Source of the DNA: Dokdonella_A sp049583635
Lineage (GTDB): Bacteria; Pseudomonadota; Gammaproteobacteria; Xanthomonadales; Rhodanobacteraceae
DNA length: 64,000 bases
Direction: 5' to 3'
Assembly: GCA_049583635.1 (NCBI GenBank)
Contig: JBAUWF010000090.1
Span: 62,001-126,000 of the forward strand
Below the pieces are notes generated by a model, which saw nothing but the letters and a program-made list of their open reading frames with translations, was not told the origin of the DNA and did no database searches. Position 1 is the stretch's first letter, and each line of letters opens with the position of its first letter. Of this stretch, positions 16,087 to 26,560 are shown in pieces. The position numbers and the translations under genes were made by a program.

Positions 16087-17748
16087 TCACGGCAGATCGA
16101 ATTCAGTACCGGATGAGCGATCGACCGCGGGCGGCGGCACGCGATCCGACCACCCGAGGGCGAGCAAGGTCACGTCGTCATCAGGCGGCGCTCCGCGCGT
16201 GTACTCGCTCAATGCGGTCAGTGCCCTGGTGACGATGCGTTGCGGAATGTCGGCCTCGCCGACCGCGGCGATCAGTCCGGTGCGCCCGAATGGCACGCCA
16301 TCGACCGCGGATTGCTCAACCGCACCGTCGCTGTGCAGCAACAGTATCTCGTCGACGGCCAGACTCAGCGTCTCGGCGGGAAATACCGCGTTCGCCTCGA
16401 TGCCGAGCGGAATATCGCCACGCGCCAGCAGGGGTTGTGGGGCGTCGCCGCGCCCGATGCGCAGTGCGTGGCTGTGGCCGGCATCGACGAAACGGCATTC
16501 GCGAAGGGACGCGTTGAAAATGCCGAGCCACAAGGTCACGAAACGCCCGCCGCTCGCGTGCTGACAAAGATGCGCATTGAGCCTGGCTACTGCGCGCGCC
16601 GGATCGATGTGATGGAACAGTTCGGCGCGCAGGAACGACTGCACCGACGCCATTTCGAGCCCGGCACCGAGCCCGGCACCGCTGACATCGCCAAGCAAGG
16701 CCGCGACGCTGCCATCGGGCAGCTCGAATATATCGACCACGTCACCCGCGACCTGGCGGCCCGGATGCAGGTGCAGCGCGTAGGCGACGCCGGCGAGTTC
16801 CGCCACATTGCGTGGCAGCAGGCGACGTTGAACCTCGCGCGCGCGCTCAATGTCGGCCGACAACGCGGCGTGTGCACGTTCGTTGGCGATGCGACGCAGG
16901 TTGGACAGCGCGAGCGCCGCCAATCGCGCCAGCGCGTGGCAGAACGATGGCGCATCGCTGTGGCGCAGGCCGGCCGGGCGATCTGAATCCAGATACAGGA
17001 ATGCTTCGGGCTGGCCGTCGAGCACCAGCGCCGCGCACAAGGCGCGTCGCAACGGCAGACCGACCAAGCTCTGGTTCAGCGCAGCACCGCCAGCGGCAGC
17101 AAGGCAGGCGACCTCGCCACTCTCGGCCGATGCAATCAGTGAGCGGCTGAACGGCAGATCCGGTGTGCCGGGGTGAACCTCAGGGCGCTGGCTGCGCACG
17201 TTGATCTTGTCGCCATCTCGCCACAACACAGCTGCTCGCGCATAGCCTGAACCGAGCAATGCATATTCGGCCAGGGTATCGGCCAGGGATTGCTCGTCAA
17301 CCGCAGCGACCACATCGCCCGCGTAGCGCAACAGCAGCGCCAGGCGCTGCTCGGCCAGATTGCCGGTGCCGCTGACCAGGCTGATGTTCGCGTCGGCGAC
17401 GTCGGCGACATCGGCCACGTCCGCATCGATCGGAGGCGTGGCAGTGCCTGCCTCGACCCGGAATCGCCACGGGCCGACGCTGAGTACGTCGCCGGGGCGC
17501 AGCGCGGCCGGTATCGCCGCCACCAGCGGCAACTCGTTGAGTCGCGTGCCGAGTCGGCTGCCGCAATCGCGCACCAGCCAACCCTCGCCTTCGGCCTCGA
17601 TCACCGCGTGGCGACGGGAAATGCTCGGTTCCAGTAGGTCCAGTTCGCTGCCGGCCGCGCGACCGATGCGGAACGGATCGACCAGTCGCCAACGCTGCTG
17701 CGGCAACGCAGGGCCATCGAGCAATTCGAGTTCAAGTGGTGGCGGCAT
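16087..17748 (-). CDS. FHA-GAF-SpoIIE protein serine/threonine phosphatase
   Basis: The 553-residue product joins three parts. An N-terminal FHA domain (about 20-95), with IGRAAGSELDLLEPSISRRH and a following LGTRLN, binds phosphothreonine peptides. A middle GAF-like region (about 130-290) probably senses a small ligand or redox state. A C-terminal PP2C/SpoIIE phosphatase (about 330-550) has metal-binding aspartates in LLGDVSGAGLGAG, LLLHSDGAVE and PPDDDVTLLAL. Such phosphatases usually act on anti-anti-sigma or other STAS/phospho-signalling partners; none is encoded nearby. The ATG at 17748 gives a start just before the FHA domain; there is no clear ribosome binding site, so the start is uncertain. 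Confidence 0.88.
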   Translation of the reverse strand: MPPPLELELLDGPALPQQRWRLVDPFRIGRAAGSELDLLEPSISRRHAVIEAEGEGWLVRDCGSRLGTRLNELPLVAAIPAALRPGDVLSVGPWRFRVEAGTATPPIDADVADVADVADANISLVSGTGNLAEQRLALLLRYAGDVVAAVDEQSLADTLAEYALLGSGYARAAVLWRDGDKINVRSQRPEVHPGTPDLPFSRSLIASAESGEVACLAAAGGAALNQSLVGLPLRRALCAALVLDGQPEAFLYLDSDRPAGLRHSDAPSFCHALARLAALALSNLRRIANERAHAALSADIERAREVQRRLLPRNVAELAGVAYALHLHPGRQVAGDVVDIFELPDGSVAALLGDVSGAGLGAGLEMASVQSFLRAELFHHIDPARAVARLNAHLCQHASGGRFVTLWLGIFNASLRECRFVDAGHSHALRIGRGDAPQPLLARGDIPLGIEANAVFPAETLSLAVDEILLLHSDGAVEQSAVDGVPFGRTGLIAAVGEADIPQRIVTRALTALSEYTRGAPPDDDVTLLALGWSDRVPPPAVDRSSGTEFDLP

Positions 17749-17853
17749 GGTGCAAGCATAACGGCGAAACGGCCTTGGAGAGCGCCCGGCTGGTATCGGG
17801 CGCCCCGAGATCGGTATCATGCACGCGTGAGCATCGGACCAAGGAGGGCCTGA

Positions 17854-17973
17854 ATGAGTCCAGACTCGCGTTGGTACCGTCGGTTTGTTAGCTGCCGTCC
17901 GGGATCCCGATCCACCATTTCGAGTGCACGCGACTCGTTGATTTGCAGCATATTTTCCCGGTTTGAAACGTAA
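17854..17973 (+). CDS. Possible 39-residue small ORF with perfect ribosome binding site
   Basis: Within the 340-base divergent gap between the phosphatase and the lipoprotein gene, an ATG is preceded by AAGGAGG at a spacing of 6-7 bases, the best Shine-Dalgarno match in the window. It opens a 39-residue frame rich in Arg and Ser (MSPDSRWYRRFVSC at the start, SRFET at the end) that stops 115 bases before the lipoprotein ATG. No homologue is recognised; it could be a small protein or a leader peptide, or the match may be chance. The rest of the gap shows no other gene. Confidence 0.35.
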   Translation: MSPDSRWYRRFVSCRPGSRSTISSARDSLICSIFSRFET

Positions 17974-18088
17974 TCGTCCCGGTGCGGTGCGCGAGGTTCG
18001 GCCTGCTATCGACCGTTCATTTCGGGGGCACTATGCTTGGCGTGGAGCTACGATAGGTTTCGTCTTACTTTTTTCAGAGGATGGTGCC

Positions 18089-18895
18089 ATGCGCAAGTTT
18101 TCTTTCCCGGCGTTGCTGATGATTCCCCTGCTGGCGGGATGCAACTCGCAGGATCACTCGGTGCAGTCGCAATCGCCGAAGATGCTGCAATCGATCGGTC
18201 ACGTCGTCAATGGAACCGTTGCCCTGCATGACCCGATTCCGATCGGTGCCGGAGCGAAACTCGACATCAAGTTGGTCGATATCGCGCAACCCGAGATACC
18301 GATCGCGGAAAAGACCGACGTGGTCAGCGGTCAGCCGCCGTATCAATTCGCACTCGATTTTGATCCGTCCAAGATCGATGCGGGGCGGACCTATGTCGTC
18401 AACGTCACGTTGACCGACGGCGATCGTCATTTTGTACCCGCACTCAATTCACCGGTGTTGACGGGCGGTGCGGGAACGAGCGCGCAAATCGTGTTGAACG
18501 CCGAAGCGACGCCTGGCGAAAAAATGGATGCGGAATACAACACGATCCAGGCCCACATCGGCGGCATGAAGAGGATCGCGGGCACCTATACGACCGACAC
18601 TGCTTCGATCGCCTGGGATGCATTCATCAGCCAGCGCAAGATCAAGTTCATGCGGGTGACAATCTTGCAGGACAAGGGTGGGCAAACGTCGATCAAATAC
18701 GCGTTCAAGGACGGCAAACCGCTCGAGCTGGTGCGCAACGAAGGCGGGGCGACCACCCGCGTAGGCTGGGAGGAAGACGGCACGGTACTCGTGAACCGCA
18801 ATTCCGACGGCACCACACTGACCGACGATGAGACCAAGGCGTTGTACGACGATGCCGTCGATGCGTTGAAGCGTGCGCAGGCGAAGGCCGGATAA
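18089..18895 (+). CDS. YbaY-like outer-membrane lipoprotein
   Basis: The 268-residue product has a lipoprotein signal with the lipobox LLAGC, so it is lipidated at Cys17 or close to it. Residues of about 35-140 form a beta-sandwich with NGTVALHDPIPIGAGAKLDI and PYQFALDFDPSKI, matching the YbaY/YscW type III secretion lipoprotein-like fold. The C-terminal half (AHIGGMKRIAGTYTTDT, then YAFKDGKPLELVRNEGG) is less familiar. The ATG at 18089 follows AGAGG by 8 bases. It is convergent with mnmG and separated from it by a palindromic element. Function unknown; YbaY-like proteins are general envelope lipoproteins. Confidence 0.8.
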   Translation: MRKFSFPALLMIPLLAGCNSQDHSVQSQSPKMLQSIGHVVNGTVALHDPIPIGAGAKLDIKLVDIAQPEIPIAEKTDVVSGQPPYQFALDFDPSKIDAGRTYVVNVTLTDGDRHFVPALNSPVLTGGAGTSAQIVLNAEATPGEKMDAEYNTIQAHIGGMKRIAGTYTTDTASIAWDAFISQRKIKFMRVTILQDKGGQTSIKYAFKDGKPLELVRNEGGATTRVGWEEDGTVLVNRNSDGTTLTDDETKALYDDAVDALKRAQAKAG

Positions 18896-18909
18896 TGTGT
18901 ACCGTCCAG

Positions 18910-19009
18910 GGTGCTGAAAAAGTCCGCCTTGGACTTTTTCAATCGCTCCGCGCGGGCAAAGCCCAAGAGCGTCGCTGCGATGCGTCCTTGCGTCGTCTTG
19001 TTTAGCACC
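18910..19009. repeat. Approximately 100-bp palindromic element between convergent genes
   Basis: Outer ends are inverted: GGTGCTGA at 18910 and TTAGCACC ending at 19009. Just inside the left end lies a perfect 10-bp palindrome, GAAAAAGTCC / GGACTTTTTC (18916-18940, loop GCCTT), followed by GGGC-AAA-GCCC at 18954-18964. The A-run and T-run flanking the inner stem would also make a bidirectional terminator for the lipoprotein gene and mnmG. Terminal inverted repeats with no ORF inside suggest a REP- or MITE-like element. Whether it is repeated elsewhere in the genome cannot be told here; I saw no second copy in this window. Confidence 0.6.
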
Positions 19010-19141
19010 GTCAACTAATTCTCGGCGCGATGCGGCGTTGCCCGTCGTCCGCCAAAGCCCCGCCCTTCTTCTCGCGCTTGTCTCGCACCAAAGCCCATCC
19101 GGAATTCGTTCATGTCGCAGCGGGCGCAGATAACAGCAGCG

Positions 19142-21016
<1,875 letters not shown>

Positions 21017-21415
21017 GTCTCTCTCGTCCACGAGCAAAGCTCATCCGCGGCCGCGTACAAACGCAACCACGATTTCGGCGCGCAGTTTATCCGATCCGAG
21101 CGATCAGTCGAGCGCCCCAAGAGGACATTGCATCGACACGGTTCAATGCAACGGTGTCGAACCCGCCGGTGGGCCACAATCCGGAGTACGGAAAGGCTGG
21201 CGCCCGGCGGTCGTAGGAACAGGGGGAATCCAAGAGGACCGTGTACCGAGCGCCAGTGACCCATCAACCGTCGATGACGGTCGTGGCGCGTATTATGACG
21301 CGGCTTTTCCCGGTTGTGCGGCCACACAAGCGGCGTTCGGCAGTTTGATTGCCAAACTGTGACGCCGTTCGCGGTTGCTTGGCGGGGGCGTCGTCGATCG
21401 AAATGTGGGCTCAGG
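21017..21415. other. Intergenic region upstream of mnmG
   Basis: This 399-base gap between mnmG and the tyrosine-rich lipoprotein gene (both minus strand) must hold the mnmG promoter. A 7-bp inverted repeat (CAGTTTG / CAAACTG, 21341-21359) lies just beyond the lipoprotein gene stop but has no thymine run. No gene is supported here: the frames that cross it are antisense continuations. Confidence 0.5.
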
Positions 21416-22447
21416 TCATTCGTGCCCGTGTAGCGGATGTATTGCGCGCACCCGCAGCGCAGGCGCGGCGCGCGCCGTAGCGGGCGGAGCCGCGGCATGG
21501 CCGGGCGAGACTGCGGATAGTGGGGTTGTCGAGCGCGCGCTCGGCGCAAAATCGAACCGCGCCCCGCGTGTCTCGTAGCGTGGTTGCATCGCGCCGTCGA
21601 CAATCGGTGCGGCGTAGCGGTAACGTCCCCTCGCGAACCCGATCGCAGCGCTTCGGCGCGAGTCCGGGCGGCTCGTCCAATAATGGCCATTCGAGTTACG
21701 ACCTGCGTCGTCGAAAGTGCGCGAGCTTGGGTGCTGCGCGGGCCGGAGGATCGCGGATCGACGCGCTACCGGAACAAAGTGCGAACTCGGCAACGCAATT
21801 GCGTGCGCGGAACCGGTATCGCCGCGCCCGAACCCGCGCGTTTGCACCTCCAGCAAACGCGCGCGACGCCGCATCGTTCGTCGCGCCGCCGAATTGTTCG
21901 CGGCGACGGCTTCGCCGCGCACACCGTACGAGTTGCCGCCGCTGTGCGTGACACGCTCGCGGCCGGCCAGTCCGGCAATGATGGCCTGTTCATTGCGTAC
22001 GCTGCCGTAGTGCCGGTAATTCGCGTAATAATTCGGATACTGCCGGTACCACCAGTACCAGTCATAGGCGTTGTCCCAGTACGAATACCACCACGGCGAG
22101 TAGGCGAAGCCGCCGAAACCGTGGCCGAAACCGACATAGCCGTAGTAGCCCGGGAAAAATGTCACGTCGTAGTAAAAATCCGGCGCGAAGAACGGATCGT
22201 AGTAATTGCTGTAAACCGGCCACAACACGTTGAAGTACGACGGATACGCGAGATAGTCCGGTTCGCCCGCAACGCCGATGTCGGCCGAATCGTCCACGAT
22301 AGTGGCGTCGACAACGGAATCGTCGCCGTAATAGTGATCGCCATCGCCGAAGACACCGGGATCAGCGGTGTAGTACATGTCGCTCGGCATGCTCACGCAA
22401 CCAGCCAGCGACGACACGGCAATGGCGACGAGCGTGATGCGCAACAT
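21416..22447 (-). CDS. Tyr/Trp-rich lipoprotein of unknown function
   Basis: The 343-residue product starts with a lipoprotein signal (ITLVAIAVSSLAGC). Residues of about 60-150 are extremely rich in Tyr, Phe, Trp and Gly (for example FFAPDFYYDVTFFPGYYGY, SPWWYSYWDNAYDWYWW), a composition seen in surface or amyloid-like proteins and in YXWGXW-type lipoproteins. The C-terminal half changes to an Arg- and Ser/Ala-rich low-complexity region. GGAGG lies 5 bases before the ATG at 22447, a strong start. I do not recognise the family. It is divergent from the dehydratase-family gene. Confidence 0.75.
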   Translation of the reverse strand: MLRITLVAIAVSSLAGCVSMPSDMYYTADPGVFGDGDHYYGDDSVVDATIVDDSADIGVAGEPDYLAYPSYFNVLWPVYSNYYDPFFAPDFYYDVTFFPGYYGYVGFGHGFGGFAYSPWWYSYWDNAYDWYWWYRQYPNYYANYRHYGSVRNEQAIIAGLAGRERVTHSGGNSYGVRGEAVAANNSAARRTMRRRARLLEVQTRGFGRGDTGSAHAIALPSSHFVPVARRSAILRPAQHPSSRTFDDAGRNSNGHYWTSRPDSRRSAAIGFARGRYRYAAPIVDGAMQPRYETRGARFDFAPSARSTTPLSAVSPGHAAAPPATARAAPALRVRAIHPLHGHE

Positions 22448-22588
22448 GAAGCCTCCGCGCGGAACCTTGAGCATGGATGCAACGCGGTGAATTCACCACG
22501 AATCGAAGTTGAAGGACAATACATCAATTGCGCCGCACCGGACACGCCGGCGGCGCAATCGCAGCGGTCAAATCCAAGGCCAGGCCCC

Positions 22589-23539
22589 ATGACAGACTCA
22601 AAACCCGATCTGGTTGCAATCGAGCAAGCTGCGCAGCGTATGGCGAATCATGTGCAGCGCACGCCGGTTCTGCGCTCGCGTTCGCTCGATACAATGAGCG
22701 GTGCCGAATTGCTGTTCAAGTGCGAAAACTTCCAGCGCACCGGCGCGTTCAAGTTCCGTGGCGCCTGCAACGCCGTATGGTCGTTGCCCGACGACGTCGC
22801 AATGCGCGGGGTGGTGACGCATTCATCGGGCAATCACGGAGCGGCGCTCGCGCTCGCGGCGAACACGCGTGGAATCGGTGCTCATGTCGTCGTCCCGGAA
22901 GCGGCGGTCGCGTCAAAGGTCGCCGCGATCGAGGCGTACGGTGCAACCCTGCATCGGTGCGCGCCGACCATGGCCGCACGCGAGGCGACCGCCGAACGCG
23001 TGCGCGTCGAAACCGGCGCCACATTGATTCATCCGTATACCAACCCTGATGTCATCGCAGGGCAGGGAACAGCCGCGCTGGAGTTCATCGATGAGTGCGC
23101 CCCGCTCGATGCGTTGATTGCGCCGATCGGCGGTGGCGGCCTGATCGGTGGCAGCGCGATCATAGCGGCCGCGCGCGCGCCGCAGGCGCGGATATTTGCG
23201 GCCGAACCCGAGGGGGCGGCCGATGCCGCCGAATCATTGCGTCGAGGCGCCCGCGTAAGCGATCTGGTGCCCGACACTCTCTGCGACGGCCTGCGCGGTT
23301 TGATCGGGCCGATCAATTTCACGCTGCTCGAACAATACCGCGTCACGGTACTGACGGTAGCCGACGACGACACGGTCGCTGCGATGCGCCTGATCTGGAG
23401 TCGCCTCAAGATCATCGTCGAACCATCCGCCGCGATTGCACTCGCCGCCGTGCTGCGTTATCGCGAACGGTTTGCGTCGCGCCGGGTCGGAATCATCCTG
23501 TCGGGCGGCAACGTCGATCTCGATGATCTGCCGTGGTGA
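22589..23539 (+). CDS. PLP-dependent threonine/serine dehydratase family enzyme (serine racemase-like)
   Basis: The 316-residue product is a fold-type II PLP enzyme. Visible motifs are FQRTGAFKFRGACNAV (the lysine that binds PLP), SSGNHGAALALAA, the phosphate-binding glycine loop IGGGGLIGG, and SGGNVD at the C terminus. It lacks the C-terminal ACT-like regulatory domain of biosynthetic IlvA, so it is closer in size to catabolic threonine dehydratase or serine racemase. Substrate choice between threonine and serine cannot be read from the sequence. The ATG at 22589 begins just before the first conserved helix; the open frame upstream is spurious. It stands as a single gene, convergent with the EamA transporter. 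Confidence 0.9.
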   Translation: MTDSKPDLVAIEQAAQRMANHVQRTPVLRSRSLDTMSGAELLFKCENFQRTGAFKFRGACNAVWSLPDDVAMRGVVTHSSGNHGAALALAANTRGIGAHVVVPEAAVASKVAAIEAYGATLHRCAPTMAAREATAERVRVETGATLIHPYTNPDVIAGQGTAALEFIDECAPLDALIAPIGGGGLIGGSAIIAAARAPQARIFAAEPEGAADAAESLRRGARVSDLVPDTLCDGLRGLIGPINFTLLEQYRVTVLTVADDDTVAAMRLIWSRLKIIVEPSAAIALAAVLRYRERFASRRVGIILSGGNVDLDDLPW

Positions 23540-23582
23540 CGCGTTGGGTGTCGCTGCGCGACGCACTCGGTCGCGAGCCCCG

Positions 23583-24539
23583 TCATCGATCAGGCACGAA
23601 CGGTTTTGGTTGCTTCGCCACGAACATGCGACCCCGATCAGGTTCGGGCGATTGAAGCCGGGCGGCCTGACGGCGCCGCGCATTCACCACCAGCAGTGCG
23701 GTTGCGACCAGCACGATGCCGCAACCTTCGATTGCGGATACGCGTTCGCCGAGCAACCACCATGCCAGCAGCACGCCGGTGATCGGAATGCTCAGGCTCG
23801 AAAGGCTTGCGATCGGCGTCGGCAGGCGCTCGACGATGAACGACCACAGCAGCCAGGCGAGTCCCGATGACAATACGCCGTTGTAAATCAGCGCGCCGAT
23901 GAAGTAGTGCGACCACTGCACCGGGGGCTCGTCGGCAACCAACGCGATCAGCACGAGACCGACGGTACCGGCCAGCATCTGCCAGGCGGTCAGCGACAAA
24001 ACGCCGGTCTGATTTCGCGCGAACAGACGCTTGGACAACACCACGCCGGTGGCCCAGCACATGCCGCCGCCGATGGCGAGAGCCGCGCTCGGCGCGCTGC
24101 CGAAGTCACGCCAGGGTTCGAGAATGAGGACCAGGCCTGCGAGCGCCATTGCCAGACTGAGCACCTGGCGCCTCAAGGGTCGTTCCGCAATAAGCAGCCA
24201 CGCCAGCAGCACCGACCAGAACGGCATCGTGAAGGCCAGCAATGCAGTCTTGCCGGCACCGCCATGAACCAGTGCTAGTTGCACCAGCGCCTGGAACCCC
24301 GTGGTCTGGGCGAGTCCGATCAGCAGCGTCTGTACCAGCGGTGGCGGGCGCAAGGAGTCGCCGCGCACGATGAGAATTGCAAACAACACGGCGCTGCCGA
24401 ACACATAGCGAAGCGCGGCAAAATCGAACGGCCCCGCGAAACGAAGGACCTGCTTCATGACGATCCAGTTGTAGCTCCAGATCAGAGTCAGCAGGATCAG
24501 TGCACCCAGCGCGGCAAAACGGGCATCAAGGCGTGGCAT
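23583..24539 (-). CDS. EamA/DMT superfamily transporter
   Basis: The 318-residue product has ten hydrophobic segments in two halves, each an EamA repeat, which is typical of drug/metabolite exporters in the inner membrane. Typical stretches are LILLTLIWSYNWIVMKQVLRF at the start of the first repeat (with the WSYNWIVMK motif) and WQMLAGTVGLVLIALV in the second. The basic C terminus (ARRRQAARLQ) is cytoplasmic. The substrate is unknown; members export amino acids or metabolites. It ends 43 bases from the PLP enzyme on the other strand and is divergent from tag. Confidence 0.9.
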   Translation of the reverse strand: MPRLDARFAALGALILLTLIWSYNWIVMKQVLRFAGPFDFAALRYVFGSAVLFAILIVRGDSLRPPPLVQTLLIGLAQTTGFQALVQLALVHGGAGKTALLAFTMPFWSVLLAWLLIAERPLRRQVLSLAMALAGLVLILEPWRDFGSAPSAALAIGGGMCWATGVVLSKRLFARNQTGVLSLTAWQMLAGTVGLVLIALVADEPPVQWSHYFIGALIYNGVLSSGLAWLLWSFIVERLPTPIASLSSLSIPITGVLLAWWLLGERVSAIEGCGIVLVATALLVVNARRRQAARLQSPEPDRGRMFVAKQPKPFVPDR

Positions 24540-24708
24540 CGGCAGTACGCGAACGACGGCGGGAATCGCCGCACGAAGAGGGCCGCGTAATATACGCGGT
24601 CAATGCAATCCGTGGTCGATTCGGCTCGCATATTCCCCGGGTTGTCAATCAAACGTCGGGGAAACGTGTCGGTTTCGTTTGCGCGTAAATTTCGGATGGA
24701 TCGATGGC

Positions 24709-25281
24709 ATGAGCAAAGCCGAGCGCTGCCCGTGGGCCGACGTCGACGACGAACTGATGCGCGCCTACCATGATTGCGAATGGGGTACCCCATTGCATGA
24801 CGATCGCGCGCTGTTCGAACTGTTGTGTCTTGAAGGCGCACAGGCAGGCCTGTCATGGCGCACAGTGCTGCACAAGCGCGAACACTACCGGGAAGCATTC
24901 CATGATTTCGACATCGAACGGGTCGCGCGCACGTCCGATGCGACGCTCGAAAAGCTGCTGCGCGATCCGGGCTTGATCCGCAACCGGCTCAAGATGACGG
25001 CCATTCGCTGCAATGCTCGCGCCGCCCTGCGCCTGATAGATGCACACGGCAGTCTCGACACCGCGCTATGGTCGCTGGTCGGCGACAAACCCATGCGCAA
25101 TCGCTGGCGATCTGCCGGTGAGCTGCCGACGCAGACCCAAACATCCGAACAGATGAGTTTGGCACTGCGAAAGGCAGGACTGCGGTTCGTCGGCCCGACG
25201 ATCTGCTACGCGTTCATGCAGGCGAGCGGTATGGTTAACGATCACCTGCTCGGTTGCTTTCGCCACGCAGAACTCGCTTGA
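24709..25281 (+). CDS. tag: DNA-3-methyladenine glycosylase I
   Basis: Tag removes 3-methyladenine from alkylated DNA as the first step of base excision repair. The 190-residue product matches the E. coli enzyme across its length: RCPWADVDDELMRAYHDCEWG at the start, CLEGAQAGLSWRTVLHKRE, the RNRLKMTAIRCNARA helix, FVGPTICYAFMQASGMVNDH at the end. The zinc ligands (Cys near position 7, the His of YHDCEWG, and the His and Cys of DHLLGCF) are all present. The ATG at 24709 fits the family start. It is a single gene, divergent from the transporter. Confidence 0.96.
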   Translation: MSKAERCPWADVDDELMRAYHDCEWGTPLHDDRALFELLCLEGAQAGLSWRTVLHKREHYREAFHDFDIERVARTSDATLEKLLRDPGLIRNRLKMTAIRCNARAALRLIDAHGSLDTALWSLVGDKPMRNRWRSAGELPTQTQTSEQMSLALRKAGLRFVGPTICYAFMQASGMVNDHLLGCFRHAELA

Positions 25282-25431
25282 TCCGGCTGAAGACTGGTTG
25301 CATGGATCGGAAACGGCGTTCCTGCGGTCTGCCCTAATTCAGCGCAAATTCAAAGGTTGCTGCCGACACTGCCCCGCACCGGGGGGCGAATTTTTTGCAC
25401 CCGGTGGTTTGCATGGTCAGGATGTCGATGT

Positions 25432-25677
25432 ATGGTTCCCCGGCTCACACGCGCTCTGAGTCTGTCGCTGGCGGCGCTTACGCTGGTCGTCGCTGCATCC
25501 GTCGGCGTGGCGCGCGAGGTCAGTGTGCAAGCCGCGGTCGAGCGCGTGCAGCGCGAGACCAACGGCAAGATTCTCGGTGTGCAGACGTTGCGGCTCGGCA
25601 AGCACAAGATCTACCGGATCAAGGTCTTGACGCCAGACGGACAGGTGCGGGTCGTACAGGTTGCAGCCGAGGAATGA
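25432..25677 (+). CDS. Small exported PepSY-like protein
   Basis: The 81-residue product has a signal peptide (LSLSLAALTLVVAASVGVAR) followed by a compact PepSY-like domain (SVQAAVERVQRETNGKILGVQ, then YRIKVLTPDGQVRVVQV). PepSY domains bind or inhibit periplasmic proteins. AGGA lies 9 bases before the ATG at 25432. The gene is 142 bases upstream of a PhoP/PhoQ-type two-component pair in the same direction, an arrangement also found, as I recall, in Xanthomonas; it may act as a periplasmic modulator of the sensor kinase, which is inference. Confidence 0.85.
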   Translation: MVPRLTRALSLSLAALTLVVAASVGVAREVSVQAAVERVQRETNGKILGVQTLRLGKHKIYRIKVLTPDGQVRVVQVAAEE

Positions 25678-25819
25678 GTGCGCGCCTGCGGAGCAACGGG
25701 GTTCGGCGGCGGCGATCGCTATCGTAGTGGCGTCGGGACCCGGCGCGTAGTGCATCAAATCATTCGGGTCGGTCGCAGCATGCCGCCCGCGTGGCGTAGC
25801 CAAACATGGAGAAGACATC

Positions 25820-26548
25820 ATGCGCGTATTGCTGGTGGAAGATGAAGCGCCGTTGCGCGAAACGCTTGCGGCGCGCCTGAAACGCGATGGCTTTGCGGTG
25901 GATGCGGCCGGCGACGGTGAGGAAGGGCTGTTCCTTGGCCGCGAAGTACCGTTCGATGTCGCGATCATCGATCTTGGGCTCCCCAGGCTGTCGGGCATGG
26001 ATCTGGTCAAGCAGTTGCGCGAGGACGGTCAGCGCTATCCGATACTCATCCTGACCGCGCGTACCTCATGGCAGGACAAGGTGCAGGGTCTGAAGAACGG
26101 GGCCGACGATTATCTGGTCAAGCCGTTTCATGTCGAGGAACTGCTCGCGCGTCTGAACGCGCTGGTGCGCCGCGCCAGTGGCTGGTCGCGGCCGTTGCTC
26201 GAGTGCGGGCCGATCACGCTCGACACGACCGCGCAAACCATCGTGGTGAATGAGGCACCGGTCGAGCTGACCAGCTACGAGTACAAGGTACTCGAATACC
26301 TGATGTTGCATGCCGGTGAACTGGTCTCGAAGGCGGATCTGACTGAGCACATCTACCAGCAGGATTTCGATCGGGATTCAAATGTGCTGGAAGTGTTCAT
26401 CGGCCGCCTGCGCCGCAAGCTCGACCCGGAAAACACGATCAAGCCGATTGAGACGGTGCGTGGTCGCGGTTACCGGTTCGCCCTTGAACGCAACGAGTCC
26501 GGGCCGGAACAGTCGCTTGCTGACGAGGCGTCACCCGGAGCCGCCTGA
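25820..26548 (+). CDS. phoP: PhoP-like OmpR-family response regulator
   Basis: The 242-residue product has a receiver domain (1-120) with the phospho-acceptor Asp51 in AIIDLGLPRLSG, the acidic pair EDE at 7-9 and Lys of DDYLVKPFHVEEL, and an OmpR-type winged-helix DNA-binding domain (about 130-230; TSYEYKVLEYLMLHAGELVS, then VLEVFIGRLRRKLDP, and ETVRGRGYRF). From memory it resembles Xanthomonas PhoP closely along the whole length. A GGAGAAG site precedes the ATG by 7 bases. It is followed after 12 bases by its histidine kinase. PhoP proteins control magnesium, pH or antimicrobial peptide responses; the stimulus here is not proven. Confidence 0.93.
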   Translation: MRVLLVEDEAPLRETLAARLKRDGFAVDAAGDGEEGLFLGREVPFDVAIIDLGLPRLSGMDLVKQLREDGQRYPILILTARTSWQDKVQGLKNGADDYLVKPFHVEELLARLNALVRRASGWSRPLLECGPITLDTTAQTIVVNEAPVELTSYEYKVLEYLMLHAGELVSKADLTEHIYQQDFDRDSNVLEVFIGRLRRKLDPENTIKPIETVRGRGYRFALERNESGPEQSLADEASPGAA

Positions 26549-26560
26549 CGGATCGATTTC

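Noticed and set aside
21341..21359. 7-bp inverted repeat CAGTTTG / CAAACTG as terminator of the tyrosine-rich lipoprotein gene
   Set aside because: Stem is short and AT-rich and lacks a thymine run; not enough to call a terminator.
25377..25406. Inverted repeat CACCGGG / CCCGGTG in front of the PepSY gene as PhoP operator
   Set aside because: The arms are 16 bases apart and do not resemble the direct-repeat PhoP box; left as unexplained.
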